The notes under the pieces are model-generated. The model did not search any database. It was not told the DNA's origin and saw only the letters and a list, made by a program, of their open reading frames with translations. Positions 17,609 to 22,969 of a DNA stretch of 22,969 nucleotides are shown piece by piece; position 1 is the stretch's first letter, and each line of letters begins with the position of its first letter. Source of the stretch: SURF-24 sp964537965 (GTDB lineage: Bacteria; Bacteroidota; Ignavibacteria; Ignavibacteriales; SURF-24); contig CAZIDB010000060.1 of the NCBI GenBank assembly GCA_964537965.1, positions 1 to 22,969 on the forward strand, given 5' to 3'. The position numbers were made by a program, and so were the translations under genes.

Positions 17609-18559
17609 TTAACCGGCAGCAATATGTTCGGAATCCAAATGAATTCCCCACATTGCAGGTAAAACAGATAACTCAAAAACAACCCTAAGTTTTTTTGATG
17701 TTATCTTTATATAAAATGATTCCATTCTGATAAGATATTCAATTAAAGTTTTGTGACAATGCTGGTTAAGCCAGCTGAAATTTATTTTAACATTATTATT
17801 AACAGCTTTATATAAAATTTCCTTTTCTGCCGGATTACCATTTATAAGCGAACAAAACAAGTTGAGATGATTTCTTTTTATATCGAAAAATATATCTCCG
17901 ATATCATCAGCAAATTTTCCTGCTGTTCCAAGAAGAAAGAATTCTTCCTGCATTTTTTTATTTGGGGGATGGTTATTGAATAACCTTACAATTTCCATTG
18001 AGTAAGCTAAAGAGTTTCCGCTATCAAGTTTGCAAATCTCAAGAGTGTCTGTAAAACTCTTTGATGAAATGTCATCAGTTAACAAACCAATATAATGTTC
18101 ATAGTGAATGCTGAACATATTTCTAATGTACTCAATAATTTCATCCTCATGTCCATACGATTTCAAATAATCCCGGAAGAGTTTTACCTGATCTTGAATT
18201 TCAGGAATGCTGACAATATCCGGCAGCTTTAATGAATCATTTGTCCTCCTGTGATTATCAATGAACTCATCAAATTGTTTTGTTAATTCCATCAGGCAGT
18301 GCAGCATTTTCCCTGTTGCATTAATTATTTTATTACCTGTTATTTCTTCGTAACCTGCCAGCGCTACATTAAGAGCGGAATCAATCAGCGCTGTATGAAA
18401 TCTTTTCCTGTGCTGTTTACTCAGAGAAAATGCTTTCGGTTTTGCCCTGTTGTTTTTGTATGGTTGAAAAATGAAATGTTTAATGAAATAGGGAGAAAGT
18501 TGTAATAACAATAGTAATGTATTTTTCCTTGAAAATATCCGGATAAAATCTTGATTCAT
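17609..18559 (-). CDS. Unrecognised helical protein, possible class I terpene/isoprenoid synthase-like enzyme
   Basis: The product (316 aa) is predicted from composition to be almost wholly alpha-helical. I do not recognise its family with confidence. Two aspartate-rich segments stand out: FDEFID (96-101) within LTKQFDEFIDNHRR, and FADDIGDIFFDIKRN (216-230), preceded by GTAGK. Their spacing of ~120 residues and the pattern (DxxxD near one third, DDxxDxxxD near two thirds) resemble the two Mg-diphosphate-binding motifs of squalene/phytoene-synthase-like and other class I isoprenoid synthases. The gene is last in an operon that starts with a polyprenyl diphosphate synthase, and its ATG overlaps the stop of the radical SAM gene (ATGA). 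This supports, but does not prove, a role in converting a prenyl diphosphate. The leucine-rich stretch at 15-31 is not a clear signal peptide. Alternatives are a non-enzymatic helical partner of the radical SAM protein. Confidence 0.5.
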   Translation of the reverse strand: MNQDFIRIFSRKNTLLLLLQLSPYFIKHFIFQPYKNNRAKPKAFSLSKQHRKRFHTALIDSALNVALAGYEEITGNKIINATGKMLHCLMELTKQFDEFIDNHRRTNDSLKLPDIVSIPEIQDQVKLFRDYLKSYGHEDEIIEYIRNMFSIHYEHYIGLLTDDISSKSFTDTLEICKLDSGNSLAYSMEIVRLFNNHPPNKKMQEEFFLLGTAGKFADDIGDIFFDIKRNHLNLFCSLINGNPAEKEILYKAVNNNVKINFSWLNQHCHKTLIEYLIRMESFYIKITSKKLRVVFELSVLPAMWGIHLDSEHIAAG

Positions 18560-19668
18560 AAATTCACATATGAAGAACTTAATTTATACTGCCGGAAACT
18601 TTCACAGATTGGATCTAAAGAATATAATCCTTTATTCCCAAACAGAAATGCATTGTTTCTGCATCCTGCGTGGCAGTTGATTAAATGCTCGCATCCTTTG
18701 CATTCCGGAATCTGTTGGTAACTATTCCTGAATGATATCACTTCCTGCGAATTCCATATTTCGCTCATATTTGATTTATTAAGGTCACCACAGATAAACT
18801 CCGGTGCATCCTGGCAAATACAAGGACTTACTTTGCCGTTTGTTTTAATGCTTAAAGAAAACTGACCTGCACTGCATCCATGAATCCGCAAATCAAGTTT
18901 TGAATTCCATTTTCCGAACATTTCCGAATTCTTTATCTGAAAAATATCTGTGTCAATTATTCTCGTGTTGCAAATACTGTAGTACTTCTCAATAAGAGTA
19001 TCAATGATTCCGGGAATCTCACTGAATTCCATGATATGATTTTCCATTGCTGAAAGATTTGACCCGGGTGTGAAGAGATAAACGGTGTAAGAATCAATAC
19101 CGATATTATAAAAGTAAGGCATCAAAGTTAGAATATCTTCAAGGTTAAGTTTTGTCAGTACAGAACCGACAACAACACGCAGCGGGCTTTTAATTGCATA
19201 ATCTAAGTTGGTAAGCGTTTTATCAAGCAATTCAGGATTGCGACTATTGAGAAGAACAAACTTATCCTTGTTTAAAGTGTCAATCGATACCTGGGTTGCG
19301 GCTACACCGTAAGAAATCCATTTATCAGTAACATCAGGTGATAATAAAGTTCCGTTGGTAACTATTTTGGGTCCAATCTTTTTTTGTCTGAACAAATCAA
19401 GCGCTTTATCAAGATGCGGATAAAGCAATGGTTCGCCGCCGGAAAATATCCAGTTGGGAATTTTAGATGCATTTTCATCAGCAAGCATTTTTTCTATTAG
19501 CGATACTGGAAGGTCGTGACTTTTACCATTAACACTATCTGCATTAAAGCAATATTTGCAGTTTAGGTTGCATCGGCTAGTAAGATCGATGAAAACTATA
19601 TTCATTATCCCCGGTGTTTTATAGCTATCCTTATGGTTTGGAGAGAACCTGAATTTTATATTAAGCAT
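18556..19668 (-). CDS. Radical SAM protein with SPASM-type C-terminal domain
   Basis: This 370-aa protein is a radical S-adenosylmethionine enzyme. CNLNCKYC (33-40) supplies the three cysteines (C33, C37, C40) for the SAM-binding 4Fe-4S cluster, followed by SGGEP (76-80) and VSID (127-130), all normal for the barrel. The C-terminal third has a cysteine-rich SPASM-like domain: C265, C283, C285, C293, then CKGC (323-326), C332, C336 and C354, enough for one or two auxiliary clusters. SPASM enzymes usually modify ribosomal peptides, cofactors or proteins, though some act on small molecules. It overlaps the upstream prenyl synthase gene by 8 bases and the downstream gene by 4, so all three are one operon and it may modify a terpenoid, or a peptide not visible here. 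No precursor peptide gene was found beside it. Confidence 0.88.
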   Translation of the reverse strand: MLNIKFRFSPNHKDSYKTPGIMNIVFIDLTSRCNLNCKYCFNADSVNGKSHDLPVSLIEKMLADENASKIPNWIFSGGEPLLYPHLDKALDLFRQKKIGPKIVTNGTLLSPDVTDKWISYGVAATQVSIDTLNKDKFVLLNSRNPELLDKTLTNLDYAIKSPLRVVVGSVLTKLNLEDILTLMPYFYNIGIDSYTVYLFTPGSNLSAMENHIMEFSEIPGIIDTLIEKYYSICNTRIIDTDIFQIKNSEMFGKWNSKLDLRIHGCSAGQFSLSIKTNGKVSPCICQDAPEFICGDLNKSNMSEIWNSQEVISFRNSYQQIPECKGCEHLINCHAGCRNNAFLFGNKGLYSLDPICESFRQYKLSSSYVNL

Positions 19669-20653
19669 TCCTGAAAATTTCCTTTATCTGATTAATAAAT
19701 TTTTCCATGAAAACTGAATCTGAATCCGGGATTTGCCGGAGAATATTAATTGCGTTTTGCAAGTATGTGTTGGCTATTTCATAAGAATATTCAAGTGCAT
19801 TTGAGTCTTTAAAAATCTGCAGAACTCTTTTAACATCGGATTCATTCAGGTTATTCCCGGAAAAAATATTTATCAACTCATCCTTCAGGTTTCCATTATT
19901 ATGTTCAATTGCATGAACAGTTAATAATGTTACTTTCTTACTGGTGATATCGGAATATTTATCCTTATTCTGATTTTTCTTTTCATCAACGTTCCCGATA
20001 TCATCATATATCTGGTAGGCAATGCCTAAATTACATCCGAATTCAAAAAGCTCATCAATCTTTTTACATTTAGCAGAAATGCCGCCAAAAAGAGCTGACA
20101 GTCCAAGCAATGCACCTGTTTTATACTTTGCCATTTCAAGGTAATCATTTTCTGAAATGTTTAAATTGTTGAAGTATGACCAGCTCATTTCTCTGTACTG
20201 ACCTAAAGATAACATTGCTGCCACTTTATAAATCCATTGATAAACCAACAAAGAATCTTCAACTGATAACTGGTTAGCAAAAGTTTTTGTCATCATTGAA
20301 CGTAAAACACTTGCATAACTGATTGACATACCGGGACCAAATTGAGCAAATAATGTTGGTCTCCCTCTTCTTAAAAGTGAATTATCCTGGATGTCATCAA
20401 AGATTAATGTGGAATTATGATATATTTCAACCGAAGCGGCAAGCTTTAATGCAATTTCTCTATCACCATTAAGCATCCTGGAAACGCATGCAAGTATAAA
20501 CGGACGTAATCTTTTACCTCTGTCCATAAATCCCCACAATACCTTCTGCAAATCATCATCAAGTTCACTTAAGATTTGCTTTATAAATAAATCCGAATCT
20601 GCGACCAATCCGGAGATATAATTATCCTGAGTTATACCTGCTCCAATACTCAT
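19661..20653 (-). CDS. trans-Polyprenyl diphosphate synthase (GGPP-type family)
   Basis: This enzyme condenses isopentenyl diphosphate with allylic diphosphates to make a linear prenyl diphosphate. The 330-aa protein has GKRLRPF (46-52), the first aspartate-rich motif DDIQD (86-90) followed by RRGRPT (95-100), KTGALL (178-183) and second motif DDIGN (217-221). The last Asp of the second motif is Asn, which occurs in some active members. Residues 4 and 5 before the first motif are small (Thr82, Ser81), arguing against a strict farnesyl (C15) product and for C20 or longer; Tyr78 may limit length. The start ATG is preceded by GGAG (20662-20659) at 5 bases. It is the first gene of the three-gene operon. 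The dedicated downstream genes suggest it serves a special terpenoid and not the quinone side chain. Confidence 0.9.
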   Translation of the reverse strand: MSIGAGITQDNYISGLVADSDLFIKQILSELDDDLQKVLWGFMDRGKRLRPFILACVSRMLNGDREIALKLAASVEIYHNSTLIFDDIQDNSLLRRGRPTLFAQFGPGMSISYASVLRSMMTKTFANQLSVEDSLLVYQWIYKVAAMLSLGQYREMSWSYFNNLNISENDYLEMAKYKTGALLGLSALFGGISAKCKKIDELFEFGCNLGIAYQIYDDIGNVDEKKNQNKDKYSDITSKKVTLLTVHAIEHNNGNLKDELINIFSGNNLNESDVKRVLQIFKDSNALEYSYEIANTYLQNAINILRQIPDSDSVFMEKFINQIKEIFRNA

Positions 20654-20715
20654 GCTTACTCCAAAAGTGATAGGCTATTTCATTGGAATTTTGTTTCTTC
20701 TTTAATACTCCGTCT

Positions 20716-20743
20716 TATTTATTATCAGATATATCAGTTACAA
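20716..20743 (-). promoter_or_regulatory. Candidate promoter of the prenyl synthase-radical SAM operon
   Basis: On the minus strand TTGTAA (20743-20738) and TAAATA (20721-20716) are 16 bases apart, about 60 bases upstream of the prenyl synthase ATG. The match is modest in AT-rich DNA. Confidence 0.25.
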
Positions 20744-20907
20744 CTTTATTATCTATTCTTTACATAAGTTAAATCTAAGGCGGAAAATAGTTTAAATTAG
20801 GTTTATAGTCAATTTCATTTTAATATTAGGGTAATGAGGGTTCTTCCCAAAGAAAAATTGTATTTAAAAAGATAAAGGTGATTATTTTCAGTTTTATCAA
20901 CATTAAA

Positions 20908-20936
20908 TTGATTTTCCAACGGCTTATTCCTAATTT
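20908..20936 (+). promoter_or_regulatory. Candidate sigma-70-type promoter of eno
   Basis: TTGATT (20908-20913) and TAATTT (20931-20936) are separated by exactly 17 bases, 35 bases before the enolase start. A Shine-Dalgarno GGAGA (20961-20965) follows, 6 bases before the ATG. The 318-base divergent spacer 20654-20971 holds this and the operon promoter but no gene. Confidence 0.4.
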
Positions 20937-20971
20937 AAGCCAGATAATTTTAACAAATCTGGAGAAGAAAA

Positions 20972-22267
20972 ATGACAACTATAATTGATGTATTTGCCCG
21001 CGAGATACTTGATTCAAGGGGAAACCCTACATTGGAAGTAGAAGTTGAACTTGAAAGTGGCTTTATCGGAAGAGCTGCAGTTCCAAGCGGAGCTTCTACC
21101 GGCGAACACGAAGCCGTTGAATTAAGAGACGGCGATAAAACCCGCTATATGGGTAAAGGTGTTCTTAAAGCAGTTGAAAATGTTAATGATAAGATTGCCG
21201 ATGAAATAATAGAATGGGATGCTTTGGACCAGGTTCGAATTGATAACTTTATGTGTGAATTAGATGGCACACCAAACAAAGGAAACCTTGGCGCAAACGC
21301 AATACTTGGCGTTTCGATGGCTGTTGCAAAAGCTGCCGCTGCTGCTTTAGGTTTACCATTATACCGCTATATCGGCGGAACTAACGCAAGAACTCTTCCG
21401 GTTCCTATGATGAATATTCTTAATGGTGGAAGTCATGCTGATAATAATGTTGATTTCCAGGAATTTATGGTTATGCCGGTTGGCGCACCTAACTTTGCAG
21501 AAGCTTTAAGAATGGGCGCTGAAACGTTTCATTCATTAAAATCTGTATTGAAGAAAAAAGGTTATAATACCGGAGTTGGTGATGAAGGCGGATTTGCTCC
21601 AAACCTAAAATCAAATGATGAAGCAGTTGAAGTTATTCTTGATGCTATTCAGAAAGCAGGATATAAACCTGGTGTTGATATCTGCATAGCTCTAGATCCT
21701 GCTGCAAGCGAGATGTATGACACTGAAAAAAAATTATATCAGTTTTTCAAATCCGATAAATCAAATAAAACATCAGCTCAAATGGTAGATTTCTGGGCAA
21801 ACTGGGCTAAGCAATATCCTATTATCTCAATTGAAGATGGCCTTGCAGAAGATGATTGGGATGGTTGGCAATTACTTACCGACACTTTGGGAAGTAAAAT
21901 TCAAATTATGGGTGACGATTTGTTTGTTACCAATACTGAAAGATTGGCAATGGGAATTGAAAAAGGAATTGCTAATTCAATTCTTATTAAAGTAAACCAG
22001 ATTGGTACGCTTACAGAAACATTAAATGCAATTGAAATGGCTAAAACCAATGGTTATACTTCTGTTATCAGTCACCGCTCAGGAGAAACCGAAGATACAA
22101 CTATTGCCGATATTGCAGTTGCTACAAATGCAGGACAAATTAAAACCGGTTCTGCAAGCAGAACAGACAGAATTGCAAAATATAACCAGCTTATCAGGAT
22201 TGAAGAAGAACTTGACAGCGCTGCATTGTATTTAGGTCTTGATGCTGTTAATTACGTTAAAGAATAA
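20972..22267 (+). CDS. eno: Enolase (phosphopyruvate hydratase)
   Basis: This cytosolic glycolytic enzyme dehydrates 2-phosphoglycerate to phosphoenolpyruvate. The 431-aa length is normal. Family features are all present: the N-terminal DSRGNPTLEVEVE, the active-site loop PSGASTGEHEAVELRD, GDEGGFAP with the catalytic Glu, the Mg ligands in ALDPAASE, SIEDGL and GDDLFVTN, the catalytic Lys in ILIKVNQIGT, the signature SHRSGETED, and the C-terminal TGSASRTDRIAKYNQL. The start has a good ribosome site (GGAGA, 6 bases). It is monocistronic, with a strong terminator 21 bases after the stop. It feeds the same PEP pool that PEP carboxykinase acts on, although the genes are not linked. Confidence 0.98.
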   Translation: MTTIIDVFAREILDSRGNPTLEVEVELESGFIGRAAVPSGASTGEHEAVELRDGDKTRYMGKGVLKAVENVNDKIADEIIEWDALDQVRIDNFMCELDGTPNKGNLGANAILGVSMAVAKAAAAALGLPLYRYIGGTNARTLPVPMMNILNGGSHADNNVDFQEFMVMPVGAPNFAEALRMGAETFHSLKSVLKKKGYNTGVGDEGGFAPNLKSNDEAVEVILDAIQKAGYKPGVDICIALDPAASEMYDTEKKLYQFFKSDKSNKTSAQMVDFWANWAKQYPIISIEDGLAEDDWDGWQLLTDTLGSKIQIMGDDLFVTNTERLAMGIEKGIANSILIKVNQIGTLTETLNAIEMAKTNGYTSVISHRSGETEDTTIADIAVATNAGQIKTGSASRTDRIAKYNQLIRIEEELDSAALYLGLDAVNYVKE

Positions 22268-22288
22268 AATATTCAAATAGACGAAATG

Positions 22289-22318
22289 AAAAGCGCCTTC
22301 AACAGGGCGCTTTTTTTT
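22289..22318 (+). terminator. Rho-independent terminator of eno
   Basis: A 9-bp stem AAAAGCGCC/GGCGCTTTT (22289-22297, 22306-22314) with an 8-base loop runs into eight Ts (22311-22318). This is the clearest terminator in the window. Confidence 0.93.
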
Positions 22319-22422
22319 CCCCGTTACCTAATCATCAAAAATGAAAAAGGTAATTCAATCAGTCATTAGCAAAACTAAACGATCGAAATAATAACAAACA
22401 AAAGGGCATCCAAGAGGTATTT

Positions 22423-22969
22423 ATGCCGCAACTTTCAATTAAACAATGCAATGATATAATTAAAAATAAAAAGATCGAATTCATCGATTTAAAATGTATT
22501 GACCTGCAGGGAAGACTGCACCATATTTCATTACCTGTCTACCCGGGAATACTCGAAAAACTTTTAAAGGAAGGAGTAGGTTTTGATGGTTCAAGCTTTG
22601 GATTCAGCAAGGTAGAGAACAGTGATATGATCCAGGTTCCGGATCTTGATACTGCTGTAATTGATCCATTCCGCGATGCATCAACATTAAGTTTTTACTC
22701 TCACATTCTTCTAACTGATGAAAAGAGAAGTCCGTTTTCCCAGGACGGAAGATACCTTGCAAAAAAAGCTGAAGCATTATTAAAACAACTTACCGGAGTT
22801 GATAAATCCTGGTGGGGACCTGAATTTGAATTTTATATTTTCTCTAAAGTTGAATATGATACAAGAACGGCTGCTTCATTTTACCGCGTTGAGCATGCAG
22901 AAGAGTTTTACAAGAAAGGTTATCACGCCGCAAATCCTTTTGATGCTTATGATGATTTCAGAGATGAAG
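22423..22969 (+). CDS. glnA: Glutamine synthetase type I, 3'-truncated by the window edge
   Basis: This enzyme makes glutamine from glutamate, ammonia and ATP, the main ammonia-assimilation step. I translated 182 codons from ATG 22423 to the window edge with no stop. They include the beta-grasp N-terminal domain with FIDLKCIDLQGRLHHIS, the latch-like segment VGFDGSSFGFSKVENSDM (~52-69), DPFRD, and the start of the catalytic barrel GPEFEFYIF (~132-140), whose glutamates bind the metal. This is the GlnA (type I) pattern. GAGG (22414-22417) lies 5 bases before the ATG. The spacer from the eno terminator (22319-22422) probably holds its promoter. The adenylylation site and C-terminal half are beyond the window, so its regulatory class cannot be judged. 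Confidence 0.95.
   Translation, partial: MPQLSIKQCNDIIKNKKIEFIDLKCIDLQGRLHHISLPVYPGILEKLLKEGVGFDGSSFGFSKVENSDMIQVPDLDTAVIDPFRDASTLSFYSHILLTDEKRSPFSQDGRYLAKKAEALLKQLTGVDKSWWGPEFEFYIFSKVEYDTRTAASFYRVEHAEEFYKKGYHAANPFDAYDDFRDE

Overview
The window is a low-GC draft bacterial sequence containing one run of 100 Ns. Gene content, codon bias, frequent alternative starts and the mix of PAS/FIST kinases, GT-C glycosyltransferases and ATP-type PEP carboxykinase suggest the Bacteroidota/Ignavibacteriota (Chlorobi-related) lineage. That placement is inferred from overall resemblance, not from a phylogenetic marker. The 5'-truncated GH13 gene at the left edge, the 3'-truncated glutamine synthetase at the right edge and the N gap fit a fragmented or metagenome assembly.

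Layout. 1-2133 (+): 3' part of a GH13 pullulanase-like debranching enzyme, an 18-bp perfect palindrome, then an exported VanX-type D-Ala-D-Ala dipeptidase. 2178-5713 (-): a very large soluble multi-PAS hybrid histidine kinase, split only by a spurious gap. 5926-7524 (-): pckA. 7700-11288 (-): two half-size ABC exporters that look like one asymmetric heterodimer. 11882-14900 (+): a FIST sensor protein directly coupled to a GAF-PAS histidine kinase. 14943-16958 (-): a GT-C membrane glycosyltransferase with TPR repeats. 17011-17505 (-): tRNA-Arg(CCU), a GIY-YIG nuclease gene whose stop codon lies inside the tRNA, and a broken second copy of the tRNA 5' half interrupted by three perfect 45-bp repeats. 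17609-20653 (-): a tightly overlapping three-gene operon (trans-polyprenyl diphosphate synthase, radical SAM/SPASM protein, and an unrecognised helical protein with two aspartate-rich motifs). 20972-22267 (+): enolase with a strong terminator. 22423-22969 (+): start of glutamine synthetase.

How the genes fit together. Enolase and PEP carboxykinase are both in the PEP node of glycolysis/gluconeogenesis but lie far apart and are not co-transcribed. The two kinases and the FIST protein are signalling genes without a separate response regulator nearby. The part most likely to be undescribed is the 17-20.7 kb stretch. It holds a putative terpenoid pathway (prenyl chain maker, radical SAM modifier, possible class I terpene synthase-like enzyme) beside a tRNA-targeted GIY-YIG element that shows its insertion history in the sequence.
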